From NCBI RefSeq assembly GCF_036324505.1, contig NC_086370.1, positions 17,572,600 to 17,636,599 on the forward strand: a stretch of DNA of 64,000 nucleotides, read 5' to 3'. The notes beneath the pieces were generated by a model. It was not told the origin of the DNA. It searched no databases and saw nothing but the letters and a program-made list of their open reading frames with translations. How positions within the stretch are numbered: the first letter of the stretch is position 1; each line of letters opens with the position of its first letter. This document shows positions 21,701-35,900 of the stretch, piece by piece. The stretch comes from Eleginops maclovinus. Lineage: Eukaryota; Chordata; Actinopteri; Perciformes; Eleginopidae. The position numbers and the translations under genes were made by a program.

Positions 21701-23590
21701 TATAAAACTGAGAAAGAATAGTACCTATAACACAGACAGGAAAGGAGCCTCCAGGTTGATTTTCATTCCTTCATTTGTGTTTTTGTTTAGCACCTTTTAA
21801 ACTTTATTTATCTTGTATATATGGGATACTTTCTATTCCAAATAAAGTTGGAACTCAGGAAATCTCATGGGGATGCGGTTAAACACTTTAAGAATCTTTA
21901 GTTAATACAAATATTAAAGTAGAACAGTTCAAGCTTGGAAAGAAATATATTGTTTGTACACTGAATACAGCAAAATAAAATCTAAATGTAATATCATCAT
22001 TTGACATGTAAAATGATTTTATTCCAACTTATTTTGTGTGTTGTAAATTGATAGAGTCTAAGGATGTAAATCACTAAAAACTACAACATATTTGTGAAAA
22101 TGTTGTATTTGTCTGTAAATGATATGTAATTAAAGTTATGTTACTGTTAATTAAACATGCTCAGTGTATATACAAATGAAAGGATTGGACCCCCAGAGGG
22201 TGATAAATCAAGATGATATCAAATCACTGTGCATCTGTCTGTTTTTAAGCAACACAGAGATAAAGTCCATAAAGTTCGTTGTTTTGTTTTTGTAAAGCGA
22301 GAGTGAGAGGATGTGATCCATATTGATTGCTTTGTGTGAACGTGAGGACATCTGGGCTACAGTCTAGAGGCATCCGGATCACCTCTGTCCAACATATGTC
22401 TGATCTTATTCCCACAGGAGCTTCCTAATGGCGCGGGAAACAATATAAATGATTTGATCTTTGACCACTGACATAATGCAGGAGTTTGAATTGTAAAGAA
22501 CAGAAAAGAACAAATTCACCAGGAGTTTATTTTATTTTGATGATATCTTATTTTCCAATAAACACAGACCCAGTTGTGCCACTGAAAGTTTAACATAACA
22601 TTTGAGTCACAAAGCAAAGCATCTGAACTCTGAGGTAAACAAACTCTTTCTTACTGCTGCTGTTGAGGGATTTTTTTTCAAGATTTTCAGAAGACAAGGA
22701 AACATTTCTGTTCAGTGCATTAAAGAAACAACATCTTTAATTCATTTTCAAGACACGGTTTTGTTTATTCATCCAGGTGGAAACTTAAAACAATGTGATT
22801 CTAGCTATGTTACTTAAATGGACATAATGAGACATTCTTACACTACAACACTAATAAAACACCCACTCTTAATGTAATTTAACAAATGAACTAATATTTA
22901 TTCTGACCATATCACACTGCTGTCCCGTCTCTGTGTCCTGTATGTTACAGCTCACAGTCGAACTGGAAATGTTTGTTTTACTCTGGGAAGTCAGCTAATT
23001 AGCTGTTGTCTGCTCTACTGTGAAATTGTTCTCTGATTGTTTAATTGAGCTTCGGTGGGTTATTATCGTTTACCTAATGTTGGATATAATCTCTGAAACA
23101 CACTGCACTAAAATACTTTTGTATTTCTCATCACAGCCTTGGCAGGAGGGAAACTTGTTTTCAAAATGACTTTTTAGAATTGATATCAATAGAGTTAAGA
23201 AACTGCGATTTAACTAGAACTGAAAAAGATGCATTTGAGAATTATTGTGGCCTACTACTGCTTCATCTAGGCTGCCATTTTTGTCATCCTTAAACTAAAT
23301 CCTGTTTCAGTGTTCCTCCTTTTTATTCATTAATGCTTCCATTATCATACATACACTTACCACCAGGTGATGTTTGGAGCCTGTCATGGGAGCATTATCT
23401 ATTGTCCGCCCTCTTTTTCTCAAATAAGAAAAATGGACCTCATAGATGAAAAGTTAGGGGTCCCCAAAGTGATTGAAATTCACTCTACCAAATCTCAAGA
23501 CAATCCATCCAACACTTGACTTGACCATGAATGACTTTACAACATGTGTGCCAATCCTTTAACAGTAGATATTTGAGTCAGCACCGATTG
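21701..23590. other. AT-rich intergenic, no gene seen
   Basis: No open frame with protein character, no RNA gene, no clear repeat. Confidence 0.4.
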
Positions 23591-23599
23591 GCGGGCTGA

Positions 23600-25250
<1,651 letters not shown>

Positions 25251-25259
25251 ATTTTTGAG

Positions 25260-26290
25260 TTATGTTGTCTTCGTGGTTTAGCACCTTATTTTTTCAGAAA
25301 ATAAATTCTCTTCTGATATTCATATTCTTATTATTATTGAGACAGATGGAGAAATAAATAGTATGCAATAATTAAACTTGCAATAACTGATTGCTTGGCC
25401 AATTTGGGGGCAGCAGAAATATCCTGAAAACAACAAGGACATATTATCATCTTCAGAGTATATACTGATGATGAGAAGACTCGCCACTAGTGAACCGACA
25501 CACAACCGACACACAACCTATCTTTTGGTTCATCCACATGAACAATTTGTTCTTCGGCTCACAGGAGCGCTTTGAAGGAAAAACTGGAGCAGTGGATTTG
25601 TCCATAGTTAACCTGGCTTCTATAAACATCTGTGCGTGCACTATACAGGAGCAGGATTTTGAGTTGAATTCAATTAAATTGTTATTCCAAAAAGACAAGG
25701 TTACATATTTAACATCATTACTGTATGGCAAAAATTGTTTACAAACCAGTTTACTGCTAACCAGACGAGGAAAACGTTAGCATTCGCTTTGAGATGTGTG
25801 TGCCCTGATAAATTTGTGTCCAAATTACATTTTTGGCAGCTAAATACTCCATGCTACTTTTGTTCACCATGGTATTTGATGACTTTTATGTGGTTTGGTG
25901 CAAGAAAGGTAGTGTACGGTGTGTTTGTCCAGAAGTTTATTAAAGATTATTGATTAAAGATGCTTTAAAGATATTTTGAACTCAATAATGAATGTGTATG
26001 CATCTCTTTTAGTTTTCAAGGACAAATTAAAGAACAACGGCCAACGTCAAGTAACTCTCAGTTGTATACATTGCCATAAGGATGTGTTGAATATTACTTG
26101 GACTTCATCTATGGTCCTGGGAGCAGGTTTTTACACTGGGTTTGGAGTCTTTTCTTTACTTTAGTATCATGGGCCACTGTTAGCAGACGGACGTCCAAAC
26201 CAAACTGCCAACCTGCTGCTCATAACGAAATGACAAAAATGACATGGGTTGACCTCTGGTATATGAGAGAGGGAGAAAGAGAGACATGGT
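25260..26290. other. AT-rich intergenic, no gene seen
   Basis: Contains a small tandem duplication of ACCGACACACA at about 25495-25518. Nothing else can be supported. Confidence 0.4.
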
Positions 26291-26299
26291 TTCCCTTCC

Positions 26300-27250
26300 G
26301 CCAAGGTTCGGCCTGCACCAACCTTCTACCTTGAGGCCTGTCAGTGGACCTGCAGGTCCCATGTGAGCCAATCAGGGCTGTTATGTAAGTGTAGGGTGTT
26401 GGGAAATGGCTGTGGCCGGCACTCAGATATGGCTTGTTGCTGATAATCGGTGGCGTGGCGTTGTGCGGCGTGCGGCTGACAGATGCCTGCTCCAGCTGGT
26501 ACAGGGGGGGTTTATCGCCCGGTTGGATCGCGGGTCCTCACACCCCTCCACTGTGCTGGCCACCGTCACCGTGTTTAATGAGTCACGAATTGCCTGTTTG
26601 TCTTCTGCTCCCTGCTGTTTCTGCACTCCCGCTTCCAGAACAATCCCTGAAACACATGCTGCTGCGCTCCGCAGAGCAGCCAGACAGGCAGGCTCAGCCA
26701 AACTGTTGTAAAGAACAAAGTTGTCATTTTTTATTTCTTCCTTTTTTTCCTCATTTTTTTCTTCTTGGGTGTTCATCTAAGAGAGGGATGGCTTTTGCTA
26801 TAATAAAGCTGCCATTTCAGATGCTGCGCCTGACCTCGCCAATATGGCTACCCCGAAAAACCAGTGCCCATTTGAAGCCCCTGACAAACACATAAATGAC
26901 TCTATAATTGGGCCGCTTTGATATGCGAGGTGCTGGCTCGTCTGAAAGTGCTGTTCAACACTTTGTGGTAAATGGAGTTACATTATGACAACACATGGCA
27001 GTTGCTAAAGGAGCAGAAACTGGCACAATGATGAGACATAAGCAGGTGGTGTTGACACAGAAATGTTTTGTTTTAAGTCACTAAAAAAAACACAATTTGA
27101 AGAAAAAAAAAAAAGTTTTCTGCGCGACTAAGCAGATCAAAAATGTATCTCCAGGCCAGCGACAGAGCTGTGTGACACTGAGAGAGAGAGAGAGAGGAAG
27201 GATCTGCCTCGCTGTCCAAGTAAACACAGAGACGCTTGGATGACCATCAA
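26300..27250. other. candidate conserved non-coding block
   Basis: GC-balanced sequence, locally CG-containing (26400-26560), with overlapping open frames on both strands but no splice-bounded coding exon. A (GA)n run lies at 27179-27196. Confidence 0.25.
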
Positions 27251-27799
27251 ATGGACCAGAGCAGGATCACATACACACACAAACACACTTGTACACACTC
27301 ACAGACGGGGTGTTTGGAGCTTGTGTTAGGGGATGTTCTGCAAGCTGCCCAGAGCTTTGCCTTAATCTCACCTGTTTAATCTGCAAGGTTGGGCGACAGC
27401 TTCTGTAACAGGAACAGGTGGCTACAACAACTGCTGCTGGACTAACATACAGAGGCCGCTCGGAAAAAGTTGATCAAAGAAACCAATCTCATTTTTTAAG
27501 CATATTAATTGGAAACTAACATTTTTATAATCTTGAGGAGACATACTTTGATGGAAAATAAAGTTTCACACTTCTAAGTAACCTACCATGGGTGTTTTTC
27601 TGATACAACTTTTTTCTTAGTTTCATTATTAACGAATACATTTACAAACTGGGCTTTGAATGAGCTTTTGCTGCATCTACATGTTGACTTTATCAGAAAA
27701 AGAATAAGATTTTTTGGCCAGGTATAATAACACATTTTTTCACATCTACATCCAAAACATTTCTCCACCTTCGTAAGATAAACAAACACACACAGTGCG

Positions 27800-28200
27800 A
27801 GCGTCTGAGGATTGGAAGAAGTGAAAACTATCCGTGGAATCTTGGCAGTGTCAGGTTTTGACCCAGTGCCGTGAAATCCTCATTTGGCGGGGCTACTCTT
27901 TGTGGCCGACTCTGGGCTCTCGGAGTGGCATTCTTCTCATTGTACAGGTCACCGAGACAGAGGCGGCCGGCCTGAAAAGATCCTCGGTGGGGGGAAACAA
28001 TGGCTTAAGGCAGCCCATAAATGTCTCCTGTTCGGCTTCGGCCCATTGACTATTTTCCTCCCCGCCGAGCAGGGCCCTGTCCGACCAGCCCCTCTCTCTA
28101 ACAGCTTAATTAGCAGAAAGAACAACAATGTCGGAGTCTGTTTCAACTGAAATAAAAACAAGAAAAGACCAAAAAGCTGCTCTCTCCGCCTCTCATTGTT
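27800..28200. other. candidate conserved non-coding block
   Basis: Balanced repeat-free stretch including a homeodomain-type word (CAGCTTAATTAGCAG near 28103). The open frames here overlap each other in several phases without protein character. Conservation is inferred from texture only. Confidence 0.3.
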
Positions 28201-29107
28201 CCCATGTGGCCTGAGATAACAGAGCTCTGACTTTTCTGTTCAACTAAATACAAATAAAACAACATTCCTACACTGTCCCATGAGGAGCATGACGACCGGC
28301 TGATGGACCAGCAAAGGGGGGCGTTCCCGACTCTGATTATGTGGTTTTAAAAAGGGTGTTTCTGATTTATTACTGTGCTTTTATGCTAACTTTCACACAA
28401 TATGTAAGCATGTGAGTGACAATATGTTAATGTCAACATTTATTTTTTACAACTCTTTGATGACACAGAGAGATAACCTCCACATACCAGAGGGGTGAAC
28501 CCTTTATCAAAAGCTGGCTTTGCTCTGGACTCAATATGATTTTTCGTGATAATGGTTGATGGCGATGATGATAATGCAGTTTGTGTTGTGATGCAAATGT
28601 GAGTTTCTGGCATCCCAAGGGGAGACTGTGCGAGGAGACGCATCACTGGTGTCCACCACGCTGGTTTTGAACCTTATTTCGCCCTTCGAAGACAGATCGC
28701 GTCTGTCTGCCTTTCACTTTGTCCTCCTACTGACATGTTTCTGTCAATCAATTGGTTTGATTTGTTTGTCTGCCTCTCTAGTGTGTTTCCCGGTAATAAT
28801 GTTCAGTCTGTGTGCGACCTCTTTCTGTACACTGGTACCGTATCCTAAATGTGGCCCACTGGCACATCTTCAGACCTCTACATTTTTTAATCTTCCTTAC
28901 CCATTAATTTCCCTCTCTGTTTGTGCCCCATCTTTCCATATCTCCCCGCTGTCATTCTTTGTGTTGTTTCTTTTATCTGCGGTTCACATCAAACACTGGC
29001 ACCAGATTGATTCTCATGTGAACAAGGATGCAGTGGGGGGCAAGGGACCTCTTCCCCGGGCTTTGAAGCTCCTTCCCATCCTGTGGACCCCCCAACCACC
29101 ACAGCAA

Positions 29108-29109
<2 letters not shown>
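28201..29109. other. intergenic, no gene supported
   Basis: The plus frame 28628-29344 runs through the CA tract and looks like translated non-coding DNA. No other feature. Confidence 0.4.

Positions 29110-29193
<84 letters not shown>
29110..29193. repeat. (CA)n microsatellite, about 42 units
   Basis: Uninterrupted CA dinucleotides over about 83 bases. Confidence 0.97.
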
Positions 29194-29195
<2 letters not shown>

Positions 29196-29819
29196 TGAGA
29201 AAAAAAATGTATTTAATAAGTTATAAGACATTGCATTTTAACAAAAAACAGATAAGACTGAGGTATTGTTTTGCTTCAAACAGCATAGAGTCCAAAGTAG
29301 CTCATTATATTGTTTTCTTTCTTCAGCGATACAGTCCAATTTGAATACTGTAGGTGTATTTCTTCAACATATCAAATCATCAACCCGTACATCTTCCATT
29401 TAAGAAAAATTACATATGAATTGCAAACAAATGAAACCTTGGTAAAGAAGAAATCAAGATATTTAGTATCAAAAATATGCCTTTCATTAAGTATATTCAG
29501 GCAGTAACTTAAACACAAACAATGAAACACATGAGCACAAAGTAAAGTTTAAAAAAGCTGAAATAAAATCTGAGCTAACAGAAAATACTCCGTTTTAGTT
29601 GAATAGATACAGTTAAGCTAACACACACTATTTTATGGACATATAGGTTCACCTTCTGAATATACATACAGTATATAAGAAATGAACCAAGGAAAGTGAA
29701 TACCATAAAGCAAATTCAGGCAGTAGACGTAGATTCACACTTAAAGTCTAGCCTACAGAACAGTACAGCTCACAAAGATACAATCTTTCTCACAACAAAC
29801 ACAATATGCTTTTTTTGTT

Positions 29820-29965
29820 GTATTTGAGTAACTTGGTTATCATGCAATTAATCCCTCTTTTTTAGAAACGTAACCTTTTATGTTACTGTTAGCGACTACA
29901 GTTGCCTTTTTTAGTATCCTGATTACGTAATCCAGTTACATGCAATCTGTTACTCCCTACATCAC
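29820..29965. repeat. interspersed element fragment with GTAATCC..GTTAC words
   Basis: ATTACGTAATCCAGTTAC followed by ATGCAATCTGTTACTCCC is a word series common in fish non-autonomous DNA elements. It is a fragment with approximate limits. Confidence 0.5.
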
Positions 29966-30029
29966 TGCGTTCCAGGGTCAATAAATGTTTTTGTGTTTGT
30001 TTTTCCAGCCTCACAAACCTTGTGGCAAA

Positions 30030-30330
30030 AAATCTCAGCAGCAAGCAGGTGGTCTCAATGGAAACGTCTGATTAACTAACTCTAGACACTCCAGTAAAAG
30101 ACTGTCAAATGAGAACAAAATGGACGGCAAGATCTTTACTCAAGAGCTGGTGGAGACCAAATTTCTGAATGAATATTGTACAACATAAATCTGTTTATTT
30201 CAAACCAGAGTCAAAATGATTGCTGTCGTATTTTCTAGATGTGTCTGTATGTTACCAATTGCAAACACATTAGCCGCAACACATGCCCCCAGGTCTCCAA
30301 AACAATCAGTTAATGCTGCTTTAAAGATAT
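30030..30330. repeat. interspersed repeat fragment
   Basis: The stretch around GAGCTGGTGGAGACCAAATT (30141) and the following TGTACAACA..TTTCAAACC block match a word pattern I associate with dispersed fish repeats. The call is tentative. Confidence 0.35.
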
Positions 30331-30375
30331 GAAGACATGTATTCTTTTATCCCACCATAACAGGGAAGAACTGCA

Positions 30376-30381
30376 TTTATT
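30376..30381 (-). terminator. poly(A) signal AATAAA of the minus-strand terminal exon
   Basis: AATAAA on the minus strand, 66 bases beyond the stop codon at 30447. This spacing suits a short 3' untranslated region. Confidence 0.5.
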
Positions 30382-30446
30382 TTCAAGAATAAACAGATGA
30401 ATGTAATAGTGTTTGGCGATTAGTCCTCGTTGAGCCGAGGTATATT

Positions 30447-30605
30447 TCAGGAGGGGGAAACCAGCACAATAGAGCCCCCCTGGGGTCCAGACACTGGTGG
30501 TGGTGGAAGCATGAGGGAATTGATGGAGATCGAAGCTTGATGTGTTGCCCCTGGATTAGGAGGAAAGGGAGATGGAAGGGGTGGAGGAGGGCTGCATTGA
30601 GTAAC
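30447..30605 (-). CDS. terminal coding exon of an unidentified minus-strand gene
   Basis: A strong acceptor (ATCTCTCTTTCTGACAG then CTGTCATTTCAG, ending at 30606) opens a phase-0 frame of 52 codons and a stop at 30449-30447. The peptide starts VTQCSPPPPLPSPFPPN, has a second proline run (LPPPPVSGPQ) and ends SIVLVSPS. It is proline-rich and probably disordered, with no domain. There is no internal start codon before the second half, so it must be joined to upstream exons at higher coordinates; I found none that I trust, and they may be many kilobases away inside or beyond the coiled-coil gene. A poly(A) signal follows. Alternatives: a chance low-complexity frame beside a splice-like sequence, but acceptor, frame, stop and AATAAA all agree. 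Confidence 0.5.
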   Translation of the reverse strand, partial: VTQCSPPPPLPSPFPPNPGATHQASISINSLMLPPPPVSGPQGGSIVLVSPS

Positions 30606-31959
30606 CTGAAATGACAGCTGTCAGAAAGAGAGATAGCAGATTTAAAGGTTTGACTATGAGCTATGATTGGCTTTTGGGAATAGAGACAAAGGTGTTAGGT
30701 TAGGCTGGGGAAAAGTGAGAAAGAAATACTGTATGTGAATGAAAGGATATAGAGACAATCTCCCTGATTGAATTTGCGCTAAGCTTCATGTGGCCTATAA
30801 AGGGAACATATTCACCAATAACTTAACAGTTACAGAGATACAGTACATCTGCTGGTTTACTAGAATAATAAATACATTGAATAAATAATATTGCACAGCT
30901 GCTTCAGTCTGATGTGTACAGTAGTTTCAAGGAGTGTCTTTGTAATGTCCAACAATGACATTTTATCACAGTGTTGGAAAAGGGGTACCAGTGCCAAAGC
31001 ATCAGCCCATTTATTATTGTGTTTAAGAAAAAGTCATTGTCATTGTAATGTCCTCCTATGTGTAGCACCTCTAGTCCTATCTCAAAACAAGAACAGAGTC
31101 ACTAACATCTACCAAGGCCCGAATAGTGGTATGCCGTGAACAACACTGGGAAGAGTTAGATTGAGTTGAACAGTTGACAGTTTTATTGGCAGCAATATCA
31201 CGTAATATTCACAACAGATTTTGCCAACAATATAAAAATAAAAGTAGAATGAATGAAAGAGTATTTCCCCTTGTATTAAGAATAAATTCAGTTCAGTTCT
31301 GCGTGTGTGTACTGTTATTGCTCCTTCTCCCCGGGTGGAGCTAATAGTGTACTAGTCCTTATCTGAAATGTGTTAGAGTGTGTACAGCAGGATTTCTTCA
31401 AAGCCAACGTCCTCTGTAGGCAGTTTCAACGGTAGGCCACACCGCTTCTGCGACAGCTCACACACTCACTGGGCTTGGCTCGCCATCAATCCCAAGCCAG
31501 ATTGGATCTGACTTGCTGGCATCTCAAAAAAACAACCGAAGTTTCCACTCTTATAAAACGACTGGTTGTCGTCTTCTATTTTGGATTCTCACAGGGTTTC
31601 TACTCAACTTATAGTTTGTTGACTATCATAGTTCTAAGTATGCACAACTATGCTCAGAGCTGCTCGATAGTTGTCTGCGTCTGCAGGGAGAAAGAGAGAG
31701 AGGCGGAGTGATCTGCGCCACTCATCACCCTGGGTGTACATTTTAGAATGCTCCGTGCATAAGCAACATGTATTCATACACACATCTAAATGACATAGAT
31801 AGGTCTGGTAGCCCTATATTTCAAATGGGTTACATATGCTTGGAGTGTTTATGCAGTGTGTACTATCAGTGGTTGGTCAAGTATTAAAGATATTTGATTA
31901 ACTATAGAAGTATAATACCGCTCTCCAGTAAGAAGGCTTTGTTACAAATTAAAGTCCTG
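30606..31959. other. intergenic or intronic, one weak minus-strand frame
   Basis: No supported gene. A 30-codon minus-strand frame (31465-31373) ends in a protein-like way but lacks a good acceptor (see findings). Confidence 0.35.
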
Positions 31960-32290
31960 TTTAACTGGCCACTGTGAAGGTACAGCAACAATCAGACATT
32001 CAGTTCATTTAAATCCCATTTAAAAACATGGTTAGTGAGGAATCAGCTCTGTCAACACTCAACTAACCTACTGCACTTTACTGTACAACCCACTGTCTGT
32101 CTGTACTGCCTGTGCCTTAACCTGTTGCTATCTCCTTGCTATGTAATATGCACGTTTTGATTTATTGTTTTTTATTTGTATTTACAGTATTGTATGTTGC
32201 ATGTTTTTACTGATTGAATTGACTTTTTAGGGTGACTTAAAACATCTGTCCAGGGACTACTGACGAGAAATAACAGAACAGGCATTGCAA
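31960..32290 (+). repeat. LINE 3'-tail fragment
   Basis: The order CATTTAAATCCCATTTAAAA, then a run of TGTCTGTCTGTACTGCCTG, then TATTGTATGTTG..CTGTCCAGGGACTAC is like the 3' untranslated end of fish LINEs of the L2/Rex type. No coding part remains. Confidence 0.55.
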
Positions 32291-32796
32291 ATAATGTGAA
32301 AATGAAAAGAGTAGAAAATAAAAAAACCTAAACAGTAAAAATAAACTTTTGAAAATACAACATAAAATGTAACTTAAAAGTAAAATATATACATAATGAC
32401 AGTGAAAGATATATATCTATAGACTATCTGTCAGATATACACTATGAAGGGCCAACATACAGCTAACAACATTTAAACGTAGAATATTATTTACATCAAG
32501 TGTGCAAGAATGAGCATATTCAATTAAATATAAATGTTTAAGCTACAGTGTGAAGACACTACTGATTGGTGAATTATGGTTAAATCAGAGTTCACACAGT
32601 AGTGATCACAGTTTCTTGATTTCCTTGTTGCTTATTCAATCAGAACTTGAATGAATCAATAAATGAAATGCTAGCTTTGAGTTGTTTGAGTGTCAGAGTT
32701 TGTAGTCAGTGATTTGGAACTATTGATCACTATCAACTGCCTAGAGTGTTTAACGGAACACATGCATTCCCTCATCCGATAATTCCGTGGCAGGGA

Positions 32797-32817
32797 TTCT
32801 AGAAACTTGTTCTAGAA
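32797..32817 (+). promoter_or_regulatory. possible heat-shock-type element upstream of the coiled-coil gene
   Basis: Two copies of the palindrome TTCTAGAA separated by 5 bases (32797-32804 and 32810-32817), about 100 bases before the inferred start codon. This is like a gapped HSF-binding site (GAA/TTC units). No TATA box was recognised. Function is inference. Confidence 0.3.
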
Positions 32818-32919
32818 CATAGAATGTCACAGAGGTCAACTTGCTTTCATTACAGAATCTTTAGTTACACAGGAAGACATAGGAAACAACAGTTTTTCAG
32901 AATACTTTTGTCAGACTAG

Positions 32920-35900
32920 ATGCAAAGTGAGACTCTAATACAAGAGGTAAGACTTTTTGTTTTGAGTCATCCTTAAGCGTCTACTTGCTGTTTGTCTTGA
33001 GAGCTGAAATGTTTCAGCGTTTGAGTTTATCTACAGAGACAAATCTTTGAATGCCTGCTCTCATAGTAGATAATTGATCTATTTAATAAGATATTCTCTT
33101 CTACAGATTAACCCTTTCACGGATAAATATCTCAAAACCGAGATGGACGACAGACAGCCAGATGGACCTAGTCACTCTTTAATATCTATCCAATCCTTCT
33201 ATGGAGAGCAACACTTGCAGGTATAAAAATTGTATAATTCATTAATTGTCCAAGTATTGATTTTATATTGGTTGGAAATTACAATTAATCATCTGTCCAC
33301 TAAATTGGACATCATGCATCACTGGCTATATTTCAACTAAAATTCATACTACTACTGCTTCTGTTGTTCGCCAATGAACTGTAAACTAAAGTAATTTGCA
33401 CGGAAATGCTGTTCAACAATATGTCAGACATAAAGTGCAAATTCCTGCAATTTCTAGCCTAGTCCCCACCGTGGAGCATCAGCAGGTTAATTTCATGCTG
33501 CTGTTAATCCGGAGAGCATACCAACAGACTCTAGCGGGCAGCACATATGATTATAAAATCAGACAACGTGCGTTTAAAACATTATAACACATGCGTATTA
33601 TGAGAGACGCTCTACAGGAAGGTGGATGCTTCATGTGAAGCATGATGAAATTGTACCACTGCCTTTTGCTGTACAAAGGGGACCAGTGAGGTGATCACAA
33701 AAGCCCATTTTGGTTGCACACAGCCTGGATAATAAAAAATAAAAAACACACGGTTATTTAGCTCACATCAGAGGTCTCAGACTGCTTTCACAACAACCCA
33801 AACAAACCGCATCAAGGGCTGAAACGCTCCAGGATTAGATTCAGTCGCTCTAAGGAGGGCTGGTGTGAACGCGACCTTAGAATGTAATTTGAAGTTTAAC
33901 ATTGCATCAATTTAATGCTGATCATATTATTCATCTTCCCAAACAGCAGCCTTTCCAAAGGCAACTCTCTCGGCCCTTTTTTGGCAAGTGGCATGCACCA
34001 GTGTTTGCATCTGCAAAGATAGATGTTGTGCAGGGTCACAACAATGGAGAACATCTTGCAATGTCTCCTAAATACCTGCTGCATCCTCTGCATGAACTTC
34101 TTCTCTCAGCTCAGGGGAAACTCAAAAAGCTGAGCCTGGAGAACGTGGCCATGGGGGACGAAATTGCCAGGTTGACACTGAAGGAAGTCAGCACCTCTAA
34201 AGCCCTCGAGGAGCTAGTGGGCTGTCAGACCCAGGCCAAGAAGGAGAGAGAGACGTTGGAAGCAAAGATAAATGCAATGGAGGAGGACTTTAGAAAAGAG
34301 AACACAAGTTTAAGGATGGAGCTGCCGGTTGCTCGGTCACTGTTAACGCTGGAGGGAGTCAGCACCTCTGAGGATCAGGAAGAGCTCATCAGCATTCAGA
34401 CCCAGGCCAAGAAGGAGAAGCAGGAGATTGAGGCCAAGATGAATGAGACAGAGGAGGACTTTAAAAAAGAGAAGACAAGCTTAAGGACAGAGCTGTCGGA
34501 TGCTCAGTCCCACATCGACAACCTGAAGAAGGAAAATGCAAAGCTGACGATGAAGGATGTCAGCGCCTCTGAAGCCCTCGAGGAGTTATTGGGCCTTCAG
34601 ACCCAGGCCAAGACAGAGAAGGAGGTGATGGAGGCCAAGATAAATGAGATGGAGGAGGACTTTAAAAAAGAAAATACAAGCTTAAGAATGGAGCTGTCGG
34701 TTGCTCAGTCACAGCTGACGCTGACGGAAGTCAGCACCTGTCAGGATCTGGAAGAGCTCAAGAGCATTCAGACCCAGGCCAAGAAGGAGAAGCATGCAAT
34801 GGAGACCAAGATAATTGAAATGGAGGAGGACTTTATAACAGAGAAGACAAGCTTAAGGACGGAGCTGTCGGATGCTCAGTCCCACATCGACAACCTGAAG
34901 AAGGAAAATGCAAAGCTGACGATGAAGGATGTCAGCGCCTCTGAAGCCCTCGAGGAGTTATTGGGCCTTCAGACCCAGGCCAAGACAGAGAAGGAGGTGA
35001 TGGAGGCCAAGATAAATGAGATGGAGGAGGACTTTAAAAAAGAAAATACAAGCTTAAGAATGGAGCTGTCGGTTGCTCAGTCACAGCTGACGCTGACGGA
35101 AGTCAGCACCTGTCAGGATCTGGAAGAGCTCAAGAGCATTCAGACCCAGGCCAAGAAGGAGAAGCATGCAATGGAGACCAAGATAATTGAAATGGAGGAG
35201 GACTTTATAACAGAGAAGACAAGCTTAAGGACGGAGCTGTCGGATGCTCAGTCCCACATCGACAACCTGAAGAAGGAAAATGCAAATCTGAAGATGAAGG
35301 ATGTCAGCACCTCTGAAGCACTCGAGGAACTAATGGGCCTTCAGACCCAGGCCAAGACAGAGAAGGAAGTGATGGAGGCCAGGATAAATGAGATGGAGGA
35401 AGACTTTAAAAAAGAGAAGACAAGCTTAAGGATGGAGCTGTCGGTTGCTCAGTCACACATCGACCACATGAAGGAAGAAAATGCCAGGCTCACACAGAAC
35501 CAAGTCAGCAACTCTGAAGCTCTCGAGGAGCTAATGGGACTTCAGACCCAGGCTACAGCCAGTCAAAGACAGACATTGAACTTGCTGAGCCAAGAAGATT
35601 TAGAGCTTTCCCAGAGCAAGAAGTGCTTTGAGAGGAAATATCAGGCCGTGGAAGAAACCTACGAGAAGGACCTGACAGAGAAGGAGAACAGCTGTCAAAT
35701 AAGAGTGGCAGAGATGGTGAGCAAGGACGAAATGGATAAGATGTTTCTCCAAAGAGAAGCAGAGGACAGACCTAGGACCAGCGCAGTTGAGGAGGAGATC
35801 CAGCAGCTAATCAGAGTGAAAAGGCAGCTGCAGGTATGATTGATTTACTCTAAATTCACATTTTAGGATGTTATATTAGCTTGACCTAGAGTAGGGGAAA

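Noticed and set aside
26406..26895. Overlapping frames of 101-153 codons on both strands
   Set aside because: Several frames overlap in a GC-balanced block without splice sites or protein texture.
28628..29344. 238-codon plus frame
   Set aside because: It runs through a CA microsatellite (Thr-His repeats), has no domain and no splice support; an accident of non-coding DNA.
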